DNA of 64,000 nt from Ceratopteris richardii. Its lineage: Eukaryota > Streptophyta > Polypodiopsida > Polypodiales > Pteridaceae. The notes beneath the pieces were generated by a model, which saw only the letters and a program-made list of their open reading frames with translations, was not told where the DNA came from and searched no databases. This document shows, piece by piece, positions 49,889-59,748 of this stretch. The DNA lies in NCBI GenBank assembly GCA_020310875.1, contig CM035412.1, positions 138,788,669 to 138,852,668 of the forward strand, written 5' to 3'. A program made the position numbers and the translations under genes. The first letter of the stretch is position 1. The number at the start of each line of letters is the position of its first letter.

Positions 49889-49972
49889 CTGCAGGATAAC
49901 AGCAACATACATCATGAAGGGCAAAGCTTAATTGTTCACAGAGTATCAGATGAAATTTTAGTGTTAAAATAC

Positions 49973-50086
49973 GTTGCAAAATTAAATGTCCCACTGACTT
50001 GTTTCAAAACAACAGCGATTTTGAAATCCTGTTTGTATTCATATACAATGCGTGTCAACTTATGAACTTTGTCAGCACCATAAGAC
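49973..50086 (-). CDS. unidentified membrane protein, penultimate exon
   Basis: On the minus strand 37 codons read SYGADKVHKLTRIVYEYKQ and then DFKIAVVLKQVSGTFNFA up to AC, followed by a GT donor at 49972-49971. The 84-bp intron (49889-49972) joins AC to T, restoring a Thr codon in frame with IPCDKRT. The exon's upstream limit coincides with the end of an antisense copia A LTR at 50087, so any real acceptor or earlier coding sequence has been displaced or is supplied by the junction (CAACAG just before TCTTAT). Upstream exons are not recognised in the window. Confidence 0.6.
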
Positions 50087-50317
50087 TGTTGAGTTAGACG
50101 TCTGCGGAAGCACGCGAACAGCACAAGGAAGAAAAAAAGCTTGGAGCACAACACACAATACTGAATGTATTACCACTAGAATGTACAAAGATAAGTAGCC
50201 CGTTAGGGCAATAGGCATATATACAAGCTGAAGGAAAAAAACTTCCTTAAGAGGGAAAAAAAATGCCCCGGCAGTCCTATGAGTGTTCACACACATCACT
50301 ACCTGAATATATCAACA
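50087..50317 (-). repeat. 3' LTR of copia A copy 3 (antisense)
   Basis: 231 bp; the minus strand starts TGTTGATATATTCAGG at 50317 and ends GACGTCTAACTCAACA at 50087. The polypurine tract CCAGGGGGGAT (minus strand) lies just upstream at about 50319-50329. Confidence 0.92.
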
Positions 50318-50390
50318 AATCCCCCCTGGGAGTGATGCAATGAACAAGGAGCTGCCACTCATGTATAAGGAAGTGCCAAGCTATGTGGAA

Positions 50391-51690
50391 TCAATCCACA
50401 AAAGGAAGTAAGCCCAAAGCTTTGCGGAAAGCTTCAAACTTCTCCCTAGGCAGAGCTTTCGTAAAAAGATCTAGAATGTTCTCCTGCGTGGGCACATATG
50501 CCAAACTCATCTCCCCAACAGAGAACCTCTCCCTGACATAATGATACTGCACCTCAATGTGCTTAGTGCGAGCATGGAACACAAGGTTCCTCGCAACTGC
50601 CAATGCTCTCTGACTGTCACTGAAGATGGTGGTGACAGAACACTGACCAACACTCAAATTATCCATAAGGCATCTAAGCCACACACACTCAACAGTAGCT
50701 GTGAAAGTTGCCCTATACTCAGCCTCACAACTAGAAGTGGCCACAGTAGGCTGCTTCTTGCTCAACCAAGGTATGCATGAGCTACCAAGCATGAAGCAAA
50801 AACCACTAGTGGACACACGAGTGTCATAGCAACCAGCCCGGTCAGAGTCACAAAAAGCATGCAAATCTGGCGGTAGTGATCCCCCCTTAGGATAAAACAA
50901 CCCAAGTAGTCGGGTACCACTCAAGTAGCGAAAGATGCGCTTAACCGCCTGCCAATGCTTGACACCTGGGCAATGCATAAACCTGCTCATCTCTGAGACA
51001 GCAAACTGAATATCTGGCCGAGTAATGCATAAGTAAATCAAGCATCCGACAGCGTGCTGATAGAGAACAACATCAAATGCATCTCCAGCATCATGAAGAC
51101 TCAATCGTAAACATGTCTCCATAGGAGTGGCAATAGGTTTACAGTCTTCAAGACCAAAACACTGCAATAATGTGTCAATATATTTCATTTGACACAAAGC
51201 CATTCCACCATCGTGCATAAACTAAATGCCCAAATAATGATGCAAATGCCCCAAATCCGACATTTTAAATGAGGCATGTAAATCAGCCTTGAAATCAGCA
51301 ATATGCTTCTCATGAGGACCAGTGGGCAGCATGTCATCAACATACACCACAATGTAAGCACATCATTAGCACGCTTAACATATAAGGTGCTTTCAGTTTG
51401 ATTGTTTTCAAAACCATGTGCAATCAGATAGGCATGTATCTTTTCATATCAAGCATGTGGCGCTTGTTTCAAACCATATAAAGCATTTCTTAACCTGCAC
51501 ACGTGGTTTTCATGCCCTTTCTGCACAAAGTCACGAGGCTGAAAAACATACACTTCTTCATGCAAGTCACCATTCAGAAATGCTGTTTTAATGTCCAACT
51601 GATGTACATTCCAACCATGATAAGCTGGAAGTGCACAGATGCTACGAACAGTAGTCATTCGGCAAGTAGGAGCAAAGGTTTGTGAAAAGA
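50391..51690 (-). pseudogene. copia A copy 3 reverse transcriptase and RNase H
   Basis: The 275-codon block 50391-51218 carries the end of RT and the whole RNase H: FCDSDRAGCYDTRVSTSG, SSCEAEYRATFTATVE, IFSDSQRALAVARN, then AYVPTQENILDLFTKALPRE and a natural end LLPFVD. Catalytic D, E and D are present. The YVDDMLP region near 51335 is broken by a short deletion, and a TAA precedes it. Upstream RT (51449-51690) is in frame with the gag-protease fusion: QLDIKTAFLNGDLHEEVY, LYGLKQAPHA. The RNase H is the best preserved of the family in this window. Confidence 0.88.
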
Positions 51691-52810
51691 AGAAACTGCG
51701 CTGTGAGGTAATATGTTTGGTCGCCCCACTATCAAAGTACCAAACATCTGAGTCTACTACAGACATGCACCGCTCATGAAAAGATGGGTCAAAACTCCAA
51801 ACAATAGTAAATGCCCATTCTTCTTCCTGCACAAGATTAGCAGACTCTGTTTTTAGTGTACAGGCCTCTGCAACAACCATTCCGACCTCTTTCTTCTTTG
51901 CCTCTTTAGCAACCACTTTTGGACAGCTCTTAATGACATGATCATTTGCTTTACAATATTTGCAAAACAATTTCTGCTTTTCTGATTTCTTTATCTTCCT
52001 TCTTCGAATATGCAGCATTTGCATATTTTTGCTTACTAGTAAAAGAGCTCCATTTTCCTTTGCCCTTCCGACTAGCCAAAAAAGCTTGATCTGCAAATCG
52101 CATAATAGATCTGTTATGCCTGGATTGGTCCTCCTGCAACAAAACATAAACTAACTCTTCAAATGTTAAGGCATTTGGATTGCCTTTCATCATCAAACGA
52201 AGCGTAGAAGCAAAACTCTGATATGAGTCGAGACTCGAGAAGACCATTCAAAACAGTCTCCACAAGTGAACTCTCAGGAAGGACTTCATCTGCAGAAATC
52301 AACTCCTCCTTCAAATCCTTGATCTTTGTCAAAAAAGTGTCCATAGAATCACCTTTATTCATGTGCTCATTCTACAACTGTTTTCGGAGGTAAGCAACAC
52401 GAGCCTCATTCCTAGCCTAGTACAATGTGGTAAGTGTATCCCAAGCATCCTTAGCTTTTCTGCAAGAGCAAATTTGAGGAATAATGGCACGTTTGACAGA
52501 CAAAGCTATCAATGCATGTGACTGAGCATCTATGCCATTCCAACGAATTTGCTCTTCAGTAGGTGCAAGAGGAACAGAAGCACAAACAGGAATCTACAGA
52601 ATATCATCATCTTCGACACCTTCTGCATCAGCTTCAGTACCTACAGTTGTAACAGTTGCAAGTGTGGTGGGATGTTTTTCAACACCTTGCACAGTGTTCC
52701 ACAGTCCTTTTGCAACCAATACATGTTGCATCATATAAGCCCATAACGGGTAGTTGGTACCATCCAACTTATCCTCAACAGCCAACATACGGAATACATC
52801 ACTGCTTTCA
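51449..52810 (-). pseudogene. copia A copy 3 gag-protease-RT in-frame fusion
   Basis: Gag starts at SSDVFRMLAVEDKLDGTNY (52805) and runs with stops and shifts through LNGL, LLQEDQSRHNRSIMRFADQ, the intact knuckle CKYCKANDHVIKSC (near 51945) to WYFDSGATKHITSQRS (protease DSGA, near 51735). At about 51685 protease jumps to RT: SFFFSQTFAPTCRMTTV, fusing residues that are about 1.8 kb apart in copy 1 while keeping the frame. The deletion removes the rest of protease and all of integrase. Confidence 0.88.
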
Positions 52811-53210
52811 CCGAACAAGAAAACTGCAGTTGTAAATCTCATGGTAGTCAACCACCAAAAAACATAAACGTCAACTTCATCATGTGCAATACTAACCAAT
52901 TACTACAACACCCCCAATTTCCTCATCATTGACAAGATGGTAAGGTACATGAGGTATGGTACAAATATAAAACGTTCAGAACTTCTGGACGTATCAAACA
53001 TACATTTGTGCTAATTGATTTACAAGTTAGGTAAACAGTACAACCTTCAGTAAAACATACAGAAAACTCAAAAATGTTAGAACATTCCATATTAAAGTAT
53101 ATGGAGTCATCGGAATCTTTATAAAAATTTACACATAATAAATGTAATTCACAGACTACTGACAAATCAACGAATAAACAGATCAACATAACTTGATAGG
53201 ACATACATAC
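52811..53210. other. unassigned flank upstream of copy 3
   Basis: On the minus strand a frame continues about 30 codons upstream of the gag truncation point (MVSIAHDEVDVYVFWWL), but it has no retroelement similarity. It could be intron of the membrane-protein gene. Nothing else recognised. Confidence 0.35.
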
Positions 53211-53460
53211 AATCATACATACATACGCACATATATATACATACATACATGCATGTATACATGCAGTCAGCATCACGCGCACACACACACATAGTACATA
53301 CATACATACATACATACATACATACATTCATACATACATACATACATACATACGTACGTACTTACGTACGTACGTACATACATATGTACATACGTGCATA
53401 CACAGTGCACACATACACACATGTACATACATACATACACACATACATACATACATGTAT
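53211..53460. repeat. (CATA)n microsatellite
   Basis: Long imperfect CATA/CGTA/CACA tetranucleotide tract with short dinucleotide patches. Confidence 0.95.
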
Positions 53461-54030
53461 GTTAGAGTTTCGCGAGTTTAAATAAGTCGTCACACAAATC
53501 TCTATGTGGAGACAATCTTCAACAGAGCACTTCAAATTTACTGTCCACTCAAATGTAAACGAGGCCCAGCAAAAGCCCACGTAAAATTTTTGGAGGATCC
53601 TTTTTTCTTGCTCAAAGGTTAAGGCATGTGGCAGCAAAGAACGTAACTTTTGATAAAACTTAAACTCATCTATTTTTAGCTGTCCTCATCCATGTTTTAG
53701 ATACCTTCTATCTATATTTATGGATCAGCTACCATGCTGAATTAGATAATATCACTCGTAAATTGTGTCATATCCTCTTGGAGTTCCATGCATGAGCAAC
53801 GACAAGCTCCAGAGTCCCTGGAAGTTTCCCTGCAGCCTGCTGAGGCCTGCTGCTCATAGCCCCCATTTAATCGGTTCAAAATTCACCTGCTTCTGCTTAT
53901 GAGTCTTTGACCCCATTCAGTGCCTATGTGCCACCGTCAGTAGTCAGTGCAGTGCACATGTGTCACGAGCAGGAGTCCTTGCTCAGGCATGCATGTATAT
54001 AATTATTAAATACAGTTATTTCATACGTAT
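53461..54030. other. unassigned unique sequence
   Basis: No convincing ORF, RNA gene or repeat recognised. Confidence 0.4.
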
Positions 54031-54158
54031 TTTGTGTGTGTGTGTGTGTGTGCACGCGCGCACGCGCGCACGCGCACATATATACGTGTGCATGTGTGCG
54101 TGTGCGTGTGTGTGTGTGTGTGCGCGCGCATGCGTCTGTCTGTGTGTGTGTGTGTGTC
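54031..54158. repeat. (TG)n/(CG)n alternating purine-pyrimidine tract
   Basis: Runs of TG are interrupted by CGCGCGCACGCGCGCACGCG near 54054-54073 and by TGCGCGCGCATGCG near 54119. Such alternating purine-pyrimidine sequence is prone to Z-DNA. Confidence 0.92.
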
Positions 54159-55600
54159 AAAATCACACGCGGACGTGTCCCCAGGTCCTAGGGATGCCCG
54201 GATGCCGCCCCCTCTAACCAAAATCTAGGGATGTCTAATTGAGATAGTTGGCATCCCCACGCACTCGTCTCTAACATCAAAACGTCCCCTGGATGCGTCG
54301 CGGGGACAGTTTCATGTGATGACCATGTTTGTTGACGGCCATCCGGGATGGCTCTCCTATTGGAATGATTTTTTTGCCAGAAAATTTCAAATTTTTTTGG
54401 CCTCTCTCTCAAGAGTTTTTAGAGCCAGCTTTAGGGATCTCTAGAACCTTCTTGAAGGCCATAAGCAACCATAAATAGTTCCATATGCAATAACCTCTCC
54501 ACCCTCTTAGCCCTCTTTTCACCTTTTCTTATTTTCCACATAGTCATTACATTTATGTCTTAGTCTCTAGATTTTTTTGGTTTTACTTTCTCGAATCTAT
54601 ACTAGTCTTTTTTATTCCTCAAGATTCCGTAGTATGATCTAAAATCATTTCGTTCTCAATATTCATGATAATATGATATCATATATGTGAGATGAGCATT
54701 GACTCTAGAGTCTTAGCTTTTTAATTATGGATATGAAATATATTATATGAGGATGATGATGATGATGATGATGATGTAGAATCTCCTTTCTTTTTTAAAT
54801 GATGAAATATACAGATAACAACTCTGAATGTTCAAACTTCAACGTGCTTCATACATGTTTCTACTTGAAACATATATATACACACACACACATATATATA
54901 TAAGGTATTTTGTGGGTATCCCCCCTCCCCTCGTCTTTTTCACTTGTTATTTATAGCTTCTTTCTAGTCTTTTGTTCTTTTATGTTTATTATTATTATTA
55001 TTACTTTTATTATTATTTTAACTATTTCTTTATATTTATTATTATTATTTTTAATATAATTTTTAAACCTTTATTTTTATTTTTTAATTTTTATTTTTTA
55101 TTATTCATATATTTATTTATTTATTTATCTATATATTTATTAATTTTAATTTTAATTTTTATCATTCTAATTCCTTTCTTCTTATTATTTGTTTGTTCGT
55201 TCTGCAAGACTTTATCATGAAGGACATTTCTGATTCACTTGTGTCAGAACTTAGCATGTAGGGATAACCACTTAGTTGTTGTTCCCAAGACTTAGTTGTA
55301 TGTTTGACACTAGCCTTAGATGATCTAATGCTTTGCCTATCCTTGCCTAAGTGTCTACCAGATCTTAGGTTCATAAGCCTTGTCAACAAGTCCAAAATTT
55401 TCCTTTGTATTGCTCAAAATCCTTTGGAAGCCCTTGCCTCCTAGTCCCACCTAAGGGTCAACTTCAAATTACTATATCTAATAATTCATGTATTAGTTTT
55501 ACTCCCCACGAGCTTTCCAACAAATTCAAAACCACAGCAAACGAATTTCGTATGAGAACGTTATGCTAGTTCAGGGTTTTGGGGGTTAAAATAGGGAAAC
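54159..55600. other. AT-rich low-complexity region, no gene identified
   Basis: Contains a (GAT)n patch at about 54750-54777, a (CA)n/(TA)n patch at 54880-54903 and a long TTA/TTTTTA-rich block at about 54975-55180 whose ORF translations (F/I/Y/L only) are compositional artefacts. No domain or splice-consistent gene recognised. Confidence 0.5.
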
Positions 55601-55604
55601 ATGA

Positions 55605-56215
55605 CCTCTTGGAGATTGCTTCAGAATAGGTGATACACAATACTTGAGAGGTATCGTGATACACAACCAACAATACACAACACTTGGCTCCACACGAGCC
55701 CTGTAGTTGGCAACACTCGACACTCGAGGGATATCGCGACACTCGACACCTAAGTGGTCATGACACATGACACCTGAGTATCACGACACTTGGCTCTGAA
55801 TACGACACTTGGAAATCGCGAAACCTATCCGCACGACACCTAGTTGGTCATGACACTCGACACGTGAAGAATATCGCGACACTTGGCCCTGAAGAATATC
55901 GTGACACTTTGGCTCTGAAGAATATCGTGACACTTGGCCTTGAGCACGACACTTGACACCTAGGGAATATCGCGACACTTGGATATCGCGACACCTCGAT
56001 ATCTGGATATCATGACACCTGGATATCACGACACTTGGCCACACGACACTTAGATGTCATAACACTCAACCCAATGTCACACGATATCTAGATATTGCAA
56101 CACTTGGGGAGTGAAAGATATCAGCAACACATGATATCTACCAAATATCGCGACACACGGGAACTCAAGTATCATGACACTTGAACTCAACCAATCACGA
56201 CACTTGGATTTTTTG
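55605..56215. repeat. degenerate short-motif array, core ATATCGCGACACTTGG
   Basis: Over about 600 bp the core (A)ATATCGCGACACTTGG, or parts of it such as CGACAC and ACACTTGG, recurs more than twenty times at irregular spacing of about 15-40 bp, often followed by CCCTGAAG or CTCTGAAG. Variants TCGTGA, TCACGA and TCATGA replace TCGCGA, each explained by CpG transition on one or both strands. Intervals are irregular and not unique spacers, so it is not CRISPR-like. It looks like an old, methylated minisatellite. Confidence 0.8.
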
Positions 56216-57095
56216 GAGTCCAAATTCAAAATTTTTTGCAAATATGAGTACCTTGTGTCCTCCTCATCACTCCTATGTGCCTATAGATGCAAAATCTATC
56301 TTCAAACCCGCATTACCACACTCACGAAACTTGGCGTAGGTCGCGTGACGTCTGAAAATTGATTTCTCCATTTTTTGGGTATTTTGGTAGTATTTCTTGA
56401 GCGCTTTAGTTCTGCACCCCCTCTAAGCTTCTTGCTCGAACCCACAAACGAAAAACGACGTAAATATACACTAAAAGATGGAAACATTTGAGAAAATGAA
56501 GGTGGGTGGAGATGGTGATGATGATGAAGGAGAAGAAAAACTCAGAAACTGAATTGAAAATGGTGATTTTTTTTACCTTCCATCATCGCTACTCTATGTT
56601 GTGGGGATGAAATCCCTCAGGGAAGTGTGCATGTTTTGTTTTCAAAAGTTCATTGATATTGGGTTTTGTGTGATGTTTTGATCGAGAAAGGGTTACGATT
56701 CATGCATATCTTGGTTGGTTTGATTTACTAGGAGATGCAAAACCATGCGATGCTTATAGATTAAGTTTGTATATTTGTAAATAGCCATGGTGCTAACTTT
56801 TGACCCATAAGCTCCTAGGTTTGACCCTTAAAAACCCTTGAAAATGTGAGTTTAACCCATGAAAACCGAGCCTGAACCCTTAGAAAACCCTAGAATTTTT
56901 GCCAGTAATTCTAAATAGACCCGTGAATTAACATGCTTCACTTAATTGTGATCAAAATCCTAATTTCCCTTACCAAAACCTTAGCTTAGACCCTTAGAAC
57001 TGACGTTTACCCTAGGTCAAACCCTTAAAAATAATTAAATTGTGAATATAGAGTGTGAAACCAAAACCTTAGTCTAGTCTGTAATCATGTTATAT
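56216..57095. other. unassigned, with degenerate ACCCTTA-like motifs
   Basis: From about 56790 to 57030 variants of (A)ACCCTTA(A/G)AA and AACCCTAG occur about ten times, resembling diverged plant telomere units (CCCTAAA) but never in perfect tandem. The rest shows no gene. Confidence 0.35.
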
Positions 57096-57300
57096 GCATT
57101 CAGGTTTACGTAGGTATGTTTGCATAAATGTATGTATGTGTGTACGTAAATATATAATTTTATAAGTACTTATGTATATATATGAACGAATGTTTGTATG
57201 CATATATATGTATGAAAGTATGTTTGTATGCATATATATGTATCTATTAATGTATATAGGGTATCTATAATGTAATGTAAGTACATAAGTATGCATGTTT
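57096..57300. repeat. (TATG)n-rich microsatellite
   Basis: Imperfect TATG/TATA tract with a repeated unit of about 39 bp near 57180-57245 (gtatgcatatatatgtatgaa-like). Confidence 0.85.
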
Positions 57301-57891
57301 GTCTATATAAAGGACCGATGCCCTACTATTTAGTAAAAAACTTCATGGAAAGTTGTTTTTTTTTAAGAGTACAAGGAAATTTGAAATGTCTAGCCAGGCT
57401 TTTTTGAATGTTTAACTTTGAATGCCCAGGCTTTATGAGAATTTTTGGGCTGTTTTGTGAAGCCCAAGGATAGGCGTCAAATTTAAGACCTGAACTGTGG
57501 AGAAAAACCCTGTTAGCTTTGTACTCTATCCCGATTCTCGAGATCTTTATGATGTTTTCGTTCGGATAGTGTTGTTTTTCGGCTGATTTGTGGGGGCTGC
57601 CAACTGCACTTTTGTATACTGCCTATATTATTATTTAATTTCATTGTCTGGCTCAGAAAAAAAAACCACTCATCCGTTGAGACAGGAAAAAAACACTAAT
57701 TTGTTGAGAGCCACGCTCGAGGTCAAGCCCCAACCGCCGCCATAGAAGAGAGAGAGAGGACAGTGAAAGGACCTCCAGGCTCCTCACAACTTCAATTTTG
57801 AAGGTTATCTACACACCTTACTTGTATTTTCCATTTTTAATGTAATTTTTGAAGGTCTGATTAAATTTATGGCTTTATTTTACAGTTTAAA
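57301..57891. other. unassigned sequence upstream of a small ORF
   Basis: No repeat protein recognised. Toward the end, a pyrimidine-rich stretch and ttttacag (57878-57885) just before an ATG could be a 3' splice site in a 5' UTR, but no transcript evidence is available. Confidence 0.3.
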
Positions 57892-58080
57892 ATGGCCAAA
57901 ACGGGCAATACAGCCGTCAAAAATCAACATTGCTCAGAACGACAAAAAAACAAAGCTGCGACAAAGACCAAAACTTTCCTCGAGCAGGACATGTCCGTCA
58001 CCGGGAAAGTACTGGCCACTTGCAAAATTTTAATGACTTTGATGACCATTCAGGCCCCCCTGTCGGACGTATTTGATTAA
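57892..58080 (+). CDS. small 62-codon ORF, doubtful
   Basis: Open from ATG at 57892 (ATGGCC context, favourable for plant initiation) to TAA at 58078. Product: MAKTGNTAVKNQHCSERQ, lysine-rich, then VTGKVLATCKILMTLMTIQ. It has higher GC than its surroundings. No domain. It may be a fragment of a longer decayed element or a chance ORF. Confidence 0.2.
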   Translation: MAKTGNTAVKNQHCSERQKNKAATKTKTFLEQDMSVTGKVLATCKILMTLMTIQAPLSDVFD

Positions 58081-58110
58081 GATTATCTCCCACGTTTTCT
58101 AACACTAGGA

Positions 58111-58150
58111 AATTTGTGAAGACCGTCAAATTTGTGAAGACCGTCAAATT
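58111..58150. repeat. 18-bp tandem repeat
   Basis: AATTTGTGAAGACCGTCA occurs twice head to tail (58111-58128, 58129-58146). Confidence 0.9.
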
Positions 58151-58500
58151 TCTCCTGCAATAATGTTTGCCTTGGCCGATTCTCAAAGTATCTATATATC
58201 CTAGAATTCTTTGAATAGAACAAGTTAGGGATATGTTTCACCTTGGATATACACACGTAACGGGGTACACAATTTTTTTTTAATAGCGGATTAAAGTAGA
58301 AAAACAAAACTTAATTAGGAGATATTTTTATATCTTATTTTATGGATATTTTTTAGGTAACGTCTCAAAGGAAAAGATGGTACTTCTCATCAATTTCTTA
58401 TAGAGAAGAAGCATTGATTAAGATACGCATCTACAAACTCTTTCTTATAAATAAATCCTCCATGTATTATTTGTTCCAATCGTGCTCTTTTAGTTCATTG

Positions 58501-58663
58501 TTAGATATAAATGATGGTGTCGAAGATGATATTCCGTATATTCCTGTTCGTGTTGCTGTTTCTGTTGCACCTACTACAGAGCATATTTGTTGGGATGGTA
58601 GAGATCCCCAAGCATATGCATTGATAGCTTTGTCTATCAAACGTGCCATTAGATATAAATGAT
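58501..58663 (+). mobile_element. copia A gag fragment flanked by 15-bp direct repeat
   Basis: About 138 bp (58513-58650) match family-A gag codons at 59949-60084 with a few substitutions (VEDDIPYIPVRVAVSVAPTT, then HICWDGRDPQAYALIALS and IKRA). The segment is bounded by TTAGATATAAATGAT at 58501-58515 and 58649-58663. The duplication suggests insertion of a small piece of retroelement RNA or DNA at a staggered break, not a mere leftover. Confidence 0.85.
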
Positions 58664-58679
58664 TCGAAATGAAAATCAT

Positions 58680-58880
58680 CATTTACCCGCACTTTATTTG
58701 AATTTCAGTCTTTGCTTTACTTTCTCTATAAGCTTTGAACAATGAGACCAGCTATATGAACTCATTTATCAATCAGTTTGTTCTAGCGTCCTCATTTTTT
58801 TTTTTTTGAGACAGGCAGAAATGTAGTAAAGCACTAAATATGTAGAAACGATATGTGGTCCAATTATACATATTTACCCG
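58680..58880. other. segment bracketed by a 12-bp direct repeat
   Basis: ATTTACCCGCAC occurs at 58680-58691 and 58869-58880, the second copy abutting the antisense copia A fragment. The enclosed 177 bp contain a T14 run and no coding sequence. Possible filler or small insertion; class unknown. Confidence 0.4.
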
Positions 58881-59163
58881 CACATCACTTTGCATCTAAG
58901 ATAACCTAAGAATCTTAAATTGCACATGATGAATCATTGAAATATTTTGCATAGTCTATGAGCTTATACAACCCACGACATAAAATACCAAAAGCAATAA
59001 CAACATAACCATTTAAGAGATTAAGAAATGTATACCTCTCATCAACAAATTTGATAACCAAGCAAATCTTGGCCAATGCTGAAACTCACAAGAGGTTTTT
59101 CTTAATCCCAGGTACATACAAAGCATCTGACAATGTGAAAGAACTACGATCAATAGTAGCCAT
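58881..59163 (-). pseudogene. copia A fragment (protease to gag-pre-integrase), antisense, copy 5
   Basis: On the minus strand it matches the family-A segment from SSFTLSDALYVPGIKKNL through LAKICLVIKFVDERY to the LYKLIDYAK region, with stops. It is interrupted at 59163 by the plus-strand copy 4, so its continuation should lie beyond the window. The five bases GCCAT (59159-59163) are the expected left target duplication of copy 4. Confidence 0.8.
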
Positions 59164-59393
59164 TGTTGATATATTTAGGTAGTGATGTGTGTGAACACAC
59201 TAGGACCACCGGTGCACTTTTTTCCCTCTTTAGGAGGGTTTTTCCCCCGGCTTGTATATATGCCTATTGCCCTAATGGGCTACTTATCTTTGTACATTCT
59301 CTAGTAATACATTCAGTATTGTGTGTTTGTGCTCCGAGCTTCTTCTTCTTCCTTGTGTTGTTCGTGTGCTTCTGCAGACGTCTACCTCCAACA
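59164..59393 (+). repeat. left LTR, copia A copy 4
   Basis: 230 bp, TGTTGATATATTTAGG...TACCTCCAACA, followed by TGGTATCAGACC (59396-59407), a primer-binding site with two mismatches at its 3' end to the iMet type. Confidence 0.94.
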
Positions 59394-59748
59394 ATTGGTA
59401 TCAGACCAGGTCGTCGCTTCATCTAGGGTGCCATCGACACTCCTCTGTTTGCAGTCTAAGATTCACATGAAATTTGGTGAGCATACTTAACGTGTTTCAC
59501 AGATCAAAACAGCTTTGCTGTGTGGTGTCGAAATCGCGATCTGAGCTCGTTTCGGCCTCCGAACGCACTATCATAGTGCTTGTGCAGGCTATTTTATCTT
59601 TTTGTGACAAAGGTATATACCAGTTTCTGTTCGCCAATATAAGCATCTCGAAGTCTGCTACAGGTCTAGTAGAATTCATCTCGGCAGTTTTGTTCAACTT
59701 TTTGAGATACAGTCAATTTTTTGCATCAAGGTATTTTAGTCACCGGCC

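Larger units (their letters stand above)
50087..52810 (-). mobile_element. copia family A, chimeric truncated copy 3 (antisense)
   Basis: Contains a complete 3' LTR (50087-50317), then RNase H, RT, and directly fused to RT a protease start and gag. About 1.8 kb of protease, integrase and RT N terminus is deleted. The 5' end stops in gag at codon 3 or so (52810), with no 5' LTR or primer-binding site, so no target duplication can be tested. It lies immediately upstream of an exon of the minus-strand host gene. Confidence 0.9.

Noticed and set aside
53249..53637. Y-I-H-T and M-Y-V-C repeat proteins
   Set aside because: Frames through the (CATA)n tract. Tetranucleotide periodicity yields open but meaningless repeats.
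53960..54228. C-V-C-V/A-R-A-R cysteine-rich proteins on both strands
   Set aside because: Artefacts of the (TG)n/(CG)n tract.
54972..55220. 82-codon F/I/Y/L-rich membrane-like ORF
   Set aside because: It lies wholly in a TTA/TTTTTA low-complexity block, and its composition explains both the hydrophobicity and the open frame.
55605..56215. Possible CRISPR-like array of short repeats
   Set aside because: Repeats are degenerate and irregularly spaced, there are no unique constant-length spacers, and the context is plant nuclear DNA.
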